Below, one piece after another: positions 30,001 to 36,694 of a stretch of DNA of 36,939 nt (within the stretch, counting starts at the first letter, position 1; every line of letters starts with the position of its first letter). A program made the translations under genes and the position numbers. A model generated the notes under the pieces. That model saw only the letters and a program-made list of their open reading frames with translations. It was not told where the DNA came from and did no database searches. The DNA lies in assembly GCA_027858955.1 (NCBI GenBank), contig JAQIBR010000166.1:1-36939 (forward strand), given 5' to 3'. This stretch comes from Bacteroidales bacterium (GTDB taxonomy: Bacteria; Bacteroidota; Bacteroidia; Bacteroidales; UBA12170).

Positions 30001-30789
30001 GGATTAAAGATGTATCGAATATCGGATTCAGATGTAAAAAGGAATTTAGGGATTGTCATGCTTGAACTGGAACAATTTATTTTAAATGAATACGCAGAAA
30101 GTACCACCCCGGTCTTCGACCACCCCTCCAAAGGAGGGGAATTCGCCCCAATAGATATTTTAGATTATATCTATGCTGTTTTGCATTCGCCAACATACCG
30201 AGAGAAATATAAAGAGTTTTTAAAAATAGATTTTCCAAGAGTGCCATATCCAAAGAACAAAGACATATTTTGGCAATTGGTAAAACTTGGCGGAGAAATA
30301 AGGCAAATACATTTATTGGAAAGTCCTATAGTTGAGAAATATATCACCCAATATCCTGAAGATGGTGATAATGTTGTGCAAAAACCACGCTTCGAATGTA
30401 ATTCTGAACCTGCCTGGCGTGCCACCGCAGACAGGGCAGACAAGCGCAGTGAAGAATCTGACAATTTAGTAAGCAAAGCCGATTTTGTCATTCTGAATGA
30501 AGCAGAGCGAAATGAAGAATCTAAGAGCGAGATGCTTCTCAGACATACAACAGATCAGCACGACACTAAAGGCAAAGTTTATATAAACGAAACACAGTAT
30601 TTTGATAATGTTCCCGAAATAGCCTGGAACTTTTATATTGGCGGATACCAACCCGCCCAAAAATGGCTCAAAGATCGAAAAAACCGCAAATTGGAATTTG
30701 ACGATATTCTGCATTATCAGAAAATAATTATTGCGCTTTATGAAACTGACAGATTGATGAAGGAGATAGATAAAATTGAGATAGAGTAA
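27049..30789 (+). CDS. Single-chain restriction-modification protein (type IIG/ISP-like, Eco57I-type)
   Basis: 1246 residues combining cleavage, methylation and recognition. N-terminal PD-(D/E)XK nuclease: APDY (D near 53) and GFIEAKD (E-x-K near 70). Helical connector to about 330, then the N6-adenine methylase with motif I DPATGTGTF (D379) and catalytic NPPYSG (from N503). The rest is a specificity region whose end (LHSPTYREKYKEFLKIDFPR, then PEIAWNFYIGGYQPAQKWL) matches the C-terminal domain of type ISP enzymes. There is no helicase, so this is not a full LlaGI-type ISP enzyme. Three repeat elements are read through in frame (28391-28422, 29632-30143, 30397-30570), the largest adding a second nuclease-like domain (DUF559). 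The frame remains open, so the protein may still be active. No separate methylase or specificity gene is seen. Confidence 0.9.
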   Translation: MTLEQYIDNISKRHKLGNATEHTFRGDLQQLIESLMPTIRATNEPKRQSCGAPDYILTKKDIPIGFIEAKDIGDKDLEGAKKTGNKEQFDRYKSSLNNLIFTDYLRFYLYHDGEFITKVEIGELTDKGIKPLSENFASFENLIKDFCTHIGQTIKSPKKLAEMMAGKARMLSEIIERALTSDEKNEENSSLKDQMTAFKQILIHDITPKGFADVYAQTIAYGMFAARLHDTTLNDFSRQEAAELIPKSNPFLRKLFGYISGPDIDDRIKWIVDSLADIFLASNVEEILKNYGKTTKMEDPIIHFYETFLSEYDPKLRKARGVWYTPQPVVNFIVRAVDDILKTEFNLEQGLADTSKISIKVDIQGKKIDQEVHKVQILDPATGTGTFLAEVVKNIHKKFEGQQGIWSNYVETHLLPRLNGFELLMASYAMAHLKLDLLLTETGYKPTKFTSSGGGGRIRVYLTNSLEEHHQDTGTLWANWLSTEASEANHIKRDTPVMCIIGNPPYSGESANKGEWIMSLMDDYKKEPGGKEKLKERNPKWINDDYVKFLRYGQYFIEKNGSGILAFINPHGFLDNPTFRGMRWNLLKTYDKIYTIDLHGNSKKKENAPDGSEDINVFDIQQGVSINIFVKTGKKKNNELGKVFHFDLFGKRKVKYDFLLDNSLKTIEYKEIPNVAPNYFFVNKNFKEQKEYDKGLSVRELFTLSNVGIVTSKDSILINERKETLIINVGEYYSIDVDDKLVQKISYRPFDNKLVYYNTKIIERAREKVMQHFLKGKNLGLIVGRQTTDEYWCNVQISSYLIDNRFHFSYKGISSIFPLYLYPETNAQQAIEDVGDRTHNLNAEIVKQIADKLGLSFTNEKNSPPLEGCPTGGVVNSPDTKDIVAYINNIPIKRNFVENLPYNPALRKLARDKRKAGILSEVLFWQQVHQRKFHNIDFDRQRIIGSYIVDFYVKTLGLIIEIDGSSHDNKVEYDAERQTYLESLGLKMYRISDSDVKRNLGIVMLELEQFILNEYAESTTPVFDHPSKGGEFAPIDILDYIYAVLHSPTYREKYKEFLKIDFPRVPYPKNKDIFWQLVKLGGEIRQIHLLESPIVEKYITQYPEDGDNVVQKPRFECNSEPAWRATADRADKRSEESDNLVSKADFVILNEAERNEESKSEMLLRHTTDQHDTKGKVYINETQYFDNVPEIAWNFYIGGYQPAQKWLKDRKNRKLEFDDILHYQKIIIALYETDRLMKEIDKIEIE
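28391..28422 (+). repeat. In-frame palindrome in the methylase region
   Basis: A 10-bp self-complementary core cctccggagg, extended to a 20-base hairpin (cacc...ggtg) and flanked by aatt on both sides. It encodes a glycine-rich patch (SSGGGGRI) between two conserved methylase segments. It resembles a solo or decayed end of the cassette at 29632-30143, which also has aatt and ggtgg boxes. Confidence 0.55.
29632..29673 (+). repeat. Left terminal double hairpin of the DUF559 cassette
   Basis: Outer hairpin cccctcca-t-tggagggg, inner hairpin gccc-aac-gggc, then ggggtggtc. The nine-base aattcccct recurs at 29674-29682, just inside. Confidence 0.75.
30102..30143 (-). repeat. Right terminal double hairpin of the DUF559 cassette
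   Basis: Read on the minus strand it repeats the left end: outer hairpin cccctcc-ttt-ggagggg, inner hairpin ggtc-gaa-gacc, then cggggtggt. The inner stem differs from the left end at both partners, so pairing is kept. Confidence 0.75.
30397..30570 (+). repeat. 174-bp in-frame composite repeat in the specificity region
   Basis: Exactly 58 codons. Two related units are visible: tgtaattctgaa (30397-30408) to gcgcagtgaagaatctgac (30444-30462), and tgtcattctgaa (30486-30497) to gcgaaatgaagaatctaag (30507-30525). The gtcattctga box is approximately mirrored by tcagcacgac at the right end (30555-30564). The encoded stretch is polar and disordered-looking (EESDNLV, ERNEESKS) and unlike its surroundings. 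This gtcattctgaa/gaagaatct repeat is a familiar intergenic element in Bacteroidota (from memory). Confidence 0.65.
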
Positions 30790-30917
30790 ATGCTGATAGA
30801 ATAATTATTATATTTGCTAAGTATCTGAATTATAGTAAATTTGAAAATATGTTCTTAGCTTATATGCAAAAAAACACAACTTTTACCATAAATTTATGAA
30901 CATTTAGATTATTTGTT

Positions 30918-31424
30918 ATGGAAAAAATAAACGAAAAAGATTTAAAATTTCTAGACTTCATTTTACAAATAATCTGTAATGATTTTAATGCAAACCACGC
31001 GATTGAATTCATTGCAAAAGATTACGAAAAAAGTAGTGGTGTCAAATATTCTATTAATGATTTAAGATATTTCATCAGCCTTTATAAGAATAAATACTTC
31101 ATAACTCGTGGAACTGATTTTCATATAAAAGCTATTCCAAAAATAAAAGAAATCATTGATGCTTATGGCTCTTTATCTGAATATTTACACAAAATACAAA
31201 GACAAAATAAGAAAGCTAAAATCAAAAGAACACTAATTAAAATAAGCGCATCATTGGCAGCCCTTTTATTGCTGATATTCAATATTATTTCTTGGTCATA
31301 TAGTAATAAATTGATGAATGAAAATGACAATTTAGATAAAGAAATAATTAAAAAGGATTCCGTGATTTTAGAATTAAAAAAACAAATAATTAAAAACGAC
31401 ACAACAATTATTAAAACGCAATAA
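30918..31424 (+). CDS. Membrane-anchored small protein of unknown function
   Basis: 168 residues not recognised. The N-terminal ~90 residues are mostly helical and could form a winged-helix-like domain (NDLRYFISLYKNKYFITRGTDF). A basic stretch (QRQNKKAKIKRTLIK) leads to a single membrane segment at about 112-128 (SLAALLLLIFNIISW), then a coiled-coil-like tail (NLDKEIIKKD...LELKKQIIKND). It follows the restriction gene by 128 bp on the same strand. Lying in a defence-type island, it may be an effector or sensor, but no motif supports this. Confidence 0.6.
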   Translation: MEKINEKDLKFLDFILQIICNDFNANHAIEFIAKDYEKSSGVKYSINDLRYFISLYKNKYFITRGTDFHIKAIPKIKEIIDAYGSLSEYLHKIQRQNKKAKIKRTLIKISASLAALLLLIFNIISWSYSNKLMNENDNLDKEIIKKDSVILELKKQIIKNDTTIIKTQ

Positions 31425-31587
31425 GCACATTGGCGCATATGCAATAGCGGGCGGCAGTCAGTAACGTGGCTTCTCGACTATTCCTGTTCGGTCTTGCCGA
31501 TCGAATACGAATCTTTTTCGAATCCGATGCAGCACATACCCACGAACGTTATGCTAATGCAAAAATCATCTCTAAAACTTTAAACAA
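31425..31587. other. Comparatively GC-rich spacer of unknown nature
   Basis: About 160 bases of distinctly higher GC than either flank, with no usable frame. Contains a cgaa/ttcg hairpin (near 31508-31520) and ends in cacgaacgttatgctaatgc (31541-31560). The gcatatgc near 31436 and gttatgc at 31549-31555 are loosely complementary, as the ends of an integron attC site would be, but the fit to the core consensus is imperfect. The 8-mer gctaatgc (31553-31560) recurs inverted at 32701-32708 on the other side of the next gene. Confidence 0.35.
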
Positions 31588-32634
31588 ATGGAGGAAGAAT
31601 CTTTAAAGAAAATTACATTGTTTGAAGAATTAGAAACATCAATTAGATTAATAAAACTTGGTTTTGGAGAATATCAAAACTTAGATTTAGCAAATGATTT
31701 TTACTATTTACCATTTCAATTAATTTCAAGTGGACTTGAAAGATTTATGAAATGTCACATCTGCTTTGGGCACCAAGAAAAACACAATGTTTTTCCTAGC
31801 ACTGAGTTATTTAAAAACAAACTAAAACAGGACTTACATAAATTACAAGACCATATTACTGCGAATTACTTTCAAACAAAAAATGCAAGTGCTTTAAAGG
31901 CTGATTTAAAATATATAAAAGAGGACAGTGAGCTTCGCGAGTTAATTGGATTATTATCAGAATTCGGAAAGTTTGCACGTTATTATAATTTAAGTGTCGT
32001 TACGGGTGAAACAAATCCTGGAATTGATGTAAAAAAGCAATGGCAACAGTTTGAAACAAATTTAATTAAAGGTGATGAAAACCTCTTGGAGAAACTTGGG
32101 AATATACAATTTCAGAAGGAAGTTCTTTATACAACTACAAGATATGTTATTATTAAATTAGAGCGTCTTACAAGAGCTTTATCCCGCCAGTTTACACTCG
32201 GGGGCTTAGGAAGTATAGCACAACAGCATTCATCAGTTGTGTATCCTTTCTTAATGTTAAAAGATGACGAATTAGGAATAACAGACTACAGAAAAGAAAC
32301 AACTGGATTTAAAAAGAAAAATCACAAGCCCCACAAGAGAACAATTCTTAATGAAATTGAAAGAAAAGTAAACAAAAACCTAATAAGTAAGACAATAAGG
32401 AAAAAAGACTATACTGGTGACTGGCCATTTTATAACGATAGCATTATAATTGAATGCAGATACAAAAACTGGTGTGTCGTAACAATTGACGGCTTTGATT
32501 ATGCTCTAAATGGTTCCGCAAAAGGAAAATACAAAATAGAGGATGTTCACGAGGCTGGTATGGCTGTTTTAGGGAAATCTATTAGTCCTTTTATTAAAAT
32601 GACTTTTGAATTATTAAATGAAAATAAAAATTAA
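31588..32634 (+). CDS. Hypothetical protein, possible HEPN-like N-terminal domain
   Basis: 348 residues, no confident family. The N-terminal ~170 residues are helical and contain LISSGLERFMKCHICFG, where R52 and H57 fit the Rx4-6H pattern of HEPN domains, although the residue after the arginine is phenylalanine rather than the usual polar one. A basic central stretch (KKKNHKPHKRTIL, about 243-255) separates this from a beta-rich C-terminal part (SIIIECRYKNWCVVTIDGFD). Soluble, no signal peptide. Preceded by a GC-rich spacer and downstream of the restriction gene. HEPN proteins often act as RNases in toxin or abortive systems, but that role is speculative here. Confidence 0.55.
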   Translation: MEEESLKKITLFEELETSIRLIKLGFGEYQNLDLANDFYYLPFQLISSGLERFMKCHICFGHQEKHNVFPSTELFKNKLKQDLHKLQDHITANYFQTKNASALKADLKYIKEDSELRELIGLLSEFGKFARYYNLSVVTGETNPGIDVKKQWQQFETNLIKGDENLLEKLGNIQFQKEVLYTTTRYVIIKLERLTRALSRQFTLGGLGSIAQQHSSVVYPFLMLKDDELGITDYRKETTGFKKKNHKPHKRTILNEIERKVNKNLISKTIRKKDYTGDWPFYNDSIIIECRYKNWCVVTIDGFDYALNGSAKGKYKIEDVHEAGMAVLGKSISPFIKMTFELLNENKN

Positions 32635-32878
32635 ACACGAGGCTTAATAAATAGTCTTCAAAAAGCTTAAAAAGCATAGTTTGAAATCCTGAAAGCTTTC
32701 GCATTAGCGTCAACTTAACAAGATGGAATAGTTAGTGTTAATAATTGTTTATCAGTATTATAAGTCCAGAAGGGCATGAATATAAATTGAGAAAGCAATC
32801 ATTTTAATGAAAGAGTATTATGAAAACAGAAAATAAAAACAATTACACATCATCTTATCTGTGTTCAATTAAGGTTTT

Positions 32879-34693
32879 TTAGTCCAGCATTATACTTAAC
32901 GCAACCACTCCCGGACCTGCATGAACAGCTAATGCAGGAGTTGCAGGTGAAACAAATTCAGGTTCTCTTCCAGTTAGCTTTTTCATTTCATCGATGTAAA
33001 TCTGAGCAGTTTCCAAATTGTCGGCATGCGAAATAGCATATCCCCAAACTTTATGATTTCCTACTAAAGCCCTCATTTCTTTTTGCACTAATGCAATACT
33101 GCCTTTTTCCGTAACAGGTTTCCCGAACAAATCAATAGTCCCTTCATCATTTACTACAAGCAAAGGTTTTAAGCTAATAAGTTTACCAAATATGCCTTTC
33201 ATTGGGCTTACCCGTCCGCTTTTCATCAGGTACTTAATGGTTTTTGTGCTGACAAGCATTTTAGTGTTTTTCGCCCAAGCTTCCATATTATTCTCAATAT
33301 CAGCCTTTGATGCTCCTGCAGCAATCGCTTGTGCAGACCGTAATACTATCAAACCTAATCCACTTGCTGTCTTTTTGGAATTGAGCACCGAAATATCTTT
33401 ATTTTGTTGGTTAGCAACTGTTGCACCTGCTTTATTACTATTCGACCAAAGCCCACTTAATTTTTTGCTCAAGTGAATAGACAGTATAGAATCGTAATAA
33501 GAGCTTAGGTATTCATATTTATTCAGGAAATCGTGATAGCTTGGTTGAGATGTATTAGGATAGATTTTTGCAGTATCAAGTTGTTTATAAAACTCTAAAG
33601 GTGAAAGTGTTAATCCATCAAGAAAAAATTTCTCTCCAAAATGCACTTTTACAGGTACTACCTGAATTTGATATTGATCAATAATATCTTGCGGCAAATC
33701 ACAAGTTGAATCAGTAATTAAACCAGTACTAAATTTTCGCGTTGTTGCCAAATCGTTTTGCATAATCATATCATCAACTTTCTGATATGTGATATTCCCA
33801 TACCCGGAGATTTGCTGAAAAAGTTTAGCCGGAGTATCTGTATGAATATGCAATCGAATTTTTTTTGACGAGCCTGCAATTACGAGTGAATCACCGAGAT
33901 ATTCAATTTGAGCGCGAATAATTTCTTTTAGTTCAGGACGACTCTCTTCCAAAATTAGAAGTGCTTCTGTACAATAACGAAAATTTACATCTTCGTGTGA
34001 AATATTATCGTTTAAATTTTCAATCTTAACAACATTTCTACTTTTAAGTATTCTCTTAATATCACCGTGTGTAAAATAATCAATCATACCTTCCAGAAAA
34101 TGCACAAAGGCCTTTCCCCCAGCATCAACTACTTTTTTCTTTCTTAAAATTTCTAGTTTTTCAGGAGTAGCGGCTAAACTTTTTTGCGCATCTTTTAATG
34201 AAACAATAATCAATTCATTAAAATCGTCATAACCTTCTTTAAGCTTGTCGATAGCCTCAGCCCATTCACGCATAACAGTAATCATAGTTCCTTCAACCGG
34301 ATTACTAATTGATTCATAGGAAAATCGAACTGCTTCTTTAAGTGCTTTCGAAAATTTTTCAACACTTATATCCTCAATATCTTGAATACAACTGCTAAAA
34401 CCATATAGAAATTGAGCAAAGATAATTCCTGAATTTCCACGTGCTCCCATCAATGCCGCATCGGCTAAGGCTTCGGCTGTATCTTTAAGACTACCCGTTG
34501 GAATGTGAGAATCTATAATTGCTCGCATGGTCGACGCCATATTGGTTCCGGTATCTCCATCCTGAACAGGAAAAACATTTATCTTATTTAAAGCATTTTG
34601 ATGCTCAAAAATTTGTTGTGCGCCTGCCAGAAAACTAAAATAAAATCGCTTCCCATTTAGAACTTTAGTGTTAATTAGTGCTGCCTCTAACAT
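32879..34693 (-). CDS. Fused fatty acid kinase (FakA-like DAK2 plus FakB-like DegV)
   Basis: 604 residues from the ATG at 34693, chosen because GAGGAGG lies 5 bases before it; the frame is open to a TTG at 34720. Domain 1 (to about 200): DAK2 kinase with the metal/ATP motif FPVQDGDTGTN (41-51) and GARGNSG. Domain 2 (about 230-315): FakA middle domain, with C241, H282 and H284 matching the Cys-His-His zinc site known in FakA, as I recall it. Domain 3 (about 323-604): DegV/FakB with LITDSTCDLP, NTSQPS, LSKKLSGLWSNS and MKSGRVSP. FakA normally ends in its own DegV-like domain and FakB is separate; here one chain would both bind and phosphorylate fatty acids (inference). Confidence 0.85.
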   Translation of the reverse strand: MLEAALINTKVLNGKRFYFSFLAGAQQIFEHQNALNKINVFPVQDGDTGTNMASTMRAIIDSHIPTGSLKDTAEALADAALMGARGNSGIIFAQFLYGFSSCIQDIEDISVEKFSKALKEAVRFSYESISNPVEGTMITVMREWAEAIDKLKEGYDDFNELIIVSLKDAQKSLAATPEKLEILRKKKVVDAGGKAFVHFLEGMIDYFTHGDIKRILKSRNVVKIENLNDNISHEDVNFRYCTEALLILEESRPELKEIIRAQIEYLGDSLVIAGSSKKIRLHIHTDTPAKLFQQISGYGNITYQKVDDMIMQNDLATTRKFSTGLITDSTCDLPQDIIDQYQIQVVPVKVHFGEKFFLDGLTLSPLEFYKQLDTAKIYPNTSQPSYHDFLNKYEYLSSYYDSILSIHLSKKLSGLWSNSNKAGATVANQQNKDISVLNSKKTASGLGLIVLRSAQAIAAGASKADIENNMEAWAKNTKMLVSTKTIKYLMKSGRVSPMKGIFGKLISLKPLLVVNDEGTIDLFGKPVTEKGSIALVQKEMRALVGNHKVWGYAISHADNLETAQIYIDEMKKLTGREPEFVSPATPALAVHAGPGVVALSIMLD

Positions 34694-34717
34694 AATATCC
34701 TCCTCATTTGAAGGTGA

Positions 34718-34748
34718 CAAAGTTATTTATTTGATCGGCATTTGCTAA
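34718..34748 (-). promoter_or_regulatory. Promoter of the fatty acid kinase gene
   Basis: The minus strand reads TAACTTTG (34718-34725), a perfect -7 element, with TTAG 19 bp upstream (34745-34748) as an imperfect -33 box. Predicted leader of about 15-20 bases containing GAGGAGG. Confidence 0.6.
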
Positions 34749-34888
34749 TAATTCGACTTTTAGGCTTGGATATTCCAGAATATTTTAGTGTATAAACCAG
34801 AATTACAGGTTGACTATTAACCACTTAATCGATCTCTTAAAAAACGTTAATTTAGATTGTGCTTTTAAGAAAAATTTAGCGATTCCTG

Positions 34889-36220
34889 CTATAATAAATC
34901 GTTAGCTAAATTGGCTAATTCGCTACGTTCACCTTTTTCTAATCGGATATGAGCATAAATAGTATGAGAATGAATTTTATGTATTAAGTACGACAAACCA
35001 TTTGATTGCGAATCGAGATAAGGTGTATCTATCTGGAAAATATCACCTGTAAATATAATTTTTGTTCCTTCCCCTGCTCTAGTAATGATTGTTTTAACTT
35101 CGTGTGGCGTAAGGTTTTGGGCTTCATCAACTATAAAATAAATATTTGACAAACTTCTTCCTCGAATATATGCCAAAGGCGAAATCACCAATTTTTCATT
35201 CTCAACAGCGGCATTAATATTTTGAAATTCTTTATCTCTTTCTCCATATTGACTTTTAATAAATTTCAGATTATCATATAAAGGTTCCATATAAGGTCGA
35301 ATCTTTTCTAATGCATCACCCGGCAAAAAACCAATATCTTTATTACTAAGTGGAACTATTGGTCGAGCTAAATAAACTTGTTTAAATTGTCGGCGCTGTT
35401 CTAATGCTGCCGCTAGTGCCAACAAAGTCTTTCCTGTACCTGCAACACCGGAAATTGTAACTAATTTTACTTCAGGATTCATTAAAGCATGTGCGGCAAA
35501 AACTTGTTCTGCATTACGTGGAATAATTCGATGAATAGGTTGTTTATGAATATGTTCAATTATATTTTCAATTGGATTATAGTATGCCAAGATTGAATTT
35601 CTACCACTTTTGAGTATAAAGTATTGATGCGGTACAGGTTTCTCGATTTCTAAATCCGAATAAGAGCAATAACCATTTTGATACATTAGATCAATAATAT
35701 CTGCCGAAATATTTTCGAGCACGACTTTTCCAGTATATAAATCATCTACATTCTTAATTTTTCCGCTTTGAAAATCCTCAGCAGCGATTCCTAAGGCTTT
35801 GGCCTTGATACGAAGATTGATATCTTTGGTAACCATGATAACAGGCCGTTTTGGGTATTCCTGTTGTAAGGAAACAGCAACATTTAATATTCGATGATCG
35901 GCCTTTGGAGTACCAAACACTTTTTCGGCATCTATTCCAGATTTTATCTTGGCATCCATTACAACTTTAAACTTACCGAATCTTGGGCCATCCAACTTTT
36001 GCCAATTTTGCAATGTTCCTCTTTTTGAAAGAGAATCCATAATTCTTATAAATTCTCGTGCTTCGAAGTTTTTTGAATCATTCCCTTTCTTAAAATCATC
36101 TAATTCCTCCAAAACGGTAATGGGAATTGCCACATCATTATCTTCAAAACTATGAATTGCATTGTGATTATACAAAATAACAGATGTATCGAGCACGAAA
36201 ACTTTTTTCACTTTAGCCAT
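34889..36220 (-). CDS. PIN-PhoH ATPase
   Basis: 443 residues from ATG 36220; the open frame extends nine codons further (36247) but MAKVKKVFVLDTSVILYNHN is the usual N-terminus. The PIN nuclease domain has acidic residues D11, E38/E39, D108 and D133. The PhoH ATPase has the Walker A loop GVAGTGKT (258-265), LARPIVPLSNKDIGFLPG, the Walker B DEAQ (365-368) and sensor TGDIFQID. Proteins of this pairing act as RNA-unwinding ribonucleases. It is the upstream gene to the fatty acid kinase but has a separate promoter region between. TTTG lies only 2 bases upstream of the ATG. Confidence 0.95.
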   Translation of the reverse strand: MAKVKKVFVLDTSVILYNHNAIHSFEDNDVAIPITVLEELDDFKKGNDSKNFEAREFIRIMDSLSKRGTLQNWQKLDGPRFGKFKVVMDAKIKSGIDAEKVFGTPKADHRILNVAVSLQQEYPKRPVIMVTKDINLRIKAKALGIAAEDFQSGKIKNVDDLYTGKVVLENISADIIDLMYQNGYCSYSDLEIEKPVPHQYFILKSGRNSILAYYNPIENIIEHIHKQPIHRIIPRNAEQVFAAHALMNPEVKLVTISGVAGTGKTLLALAAALEQRRQFKQVYLARPIVPLSNKDIGFLPGDALEKIRPYMEPLYDNLKFIKSQYGERDKEFQNINAAVENEKLVISPLAYIRGRSLSNIYFIVDEAQNLTPHEVKTIITRAGEGTKIIFTGDIFQIDTPYLDSQSNGLSYLIHKIHSHTIYAHIRLEKGERSELANLANDLL

Positions 36221-36440
36221 AACAAAGAGTTTAGAATGTAAGAACACTTTTAGTCTACCCTAAATATAAGTCGTATTTCCTACTTCTGACCAAAATAAAA
36301 AGCCATTTTTCAACGGATTTTTTTAATAACTTTGTTTCTAAGTTGCAGATTTTGAATGCAGACGGTGATCTATGAAATAATTTAATTTGAGTGATTTTAT
36401 ATTGTTAAACCACTTTGTGGTTTAGGTTCTTTGCTCATGC

Positions 36441-36678
36441 GATTAACCATAGGCGACACCTATGGCTATTCATGTTAATCCACCTCCGGTGGATTGAATA
36501 TGAATGTTTTACAAAAATCTCCTAATCAGATTAATTGAAAATAATTAATTTACAACATATCCTTGAAAATTTGTATATTTATATTTTGCAACAAAAATCC
36601 CGAAGGGATTTAATATGAATAGCCCTGTACGAAGTGCAGGGAAATACAAGTGAATAAAAACGAACGCCAACGGCGTTC
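36441..36678. repeat. Cluster of perfect hairpins upstream of the HUH transposase
   Basis: This falls in the 474-bp gap between 36221 and 36694. Perfect stems: ccatagg/cctatgg (36447-36465, nested in gattaac/gttaatc 36441-36480), aatccacc-tcc-ggtggatt (36477-36495), aaatccc-gaa-gggattt (36595-36611), ccctgtac-gaa-gtgcaggg with one G-T pair (36623-36641), gaacgcc-aac-ggcgttc (36662-36678). Two are followed by t(g/t)aatatgaat. Loops are three bases in four of the five. Such arrays are the substrates of REP-type HUH transposases. Confidence 0.8.
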
Positions 36679-36694
36679 AACAAAATATTATAAA

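Larger units (their letters stand above)
29632..30143 (+). mobile_element. 512-bp DUF559 endonuclease cassette inserted in frame
   Basis: Bounded by inverted copies of a 21-bp terminus: 29632-29652 (aattcccctccattggaggg, then g) and 30123-30143 (cccctccaaaggaggggaat, then t). Each end is itself a hairpin, and each continues inward through a second hairpin to ggggtggt. Residues about 862-1032 of the host protein come from the cassette. They include a complete DUF559 (VSR-like PD-(D/E)XK) domain: LPYNPALRKLARDKRKAGIL, SEVLFWQQVHQRKF, then D950 and E961 in YIVDFYVKTLGLIIEIDG. Free-standing DUF559 genes begin with this same LPYNP segment. The host sequence on either side (LGLSFTNEK and DILDYIYAVLHSP) would join naturally without it. 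Mobility is inferred from structure. Confidence 0.75.

Noticed and set aside
30171..30491. 106-codon minus-strand frame overlapping the repeat insertion
   Set aside because: Covers both conserved host sequence and the repeat on the opposite strand; open because of composition rather than as a gene.
27049..30789. Frameshift or pseudogene status of the restriction gene because of its three insertions
   Set aside because: All 1246 codons are open and the nuclease, methylase and C-terminal motifs are intact, so the sequence gives no sign of inactivation.
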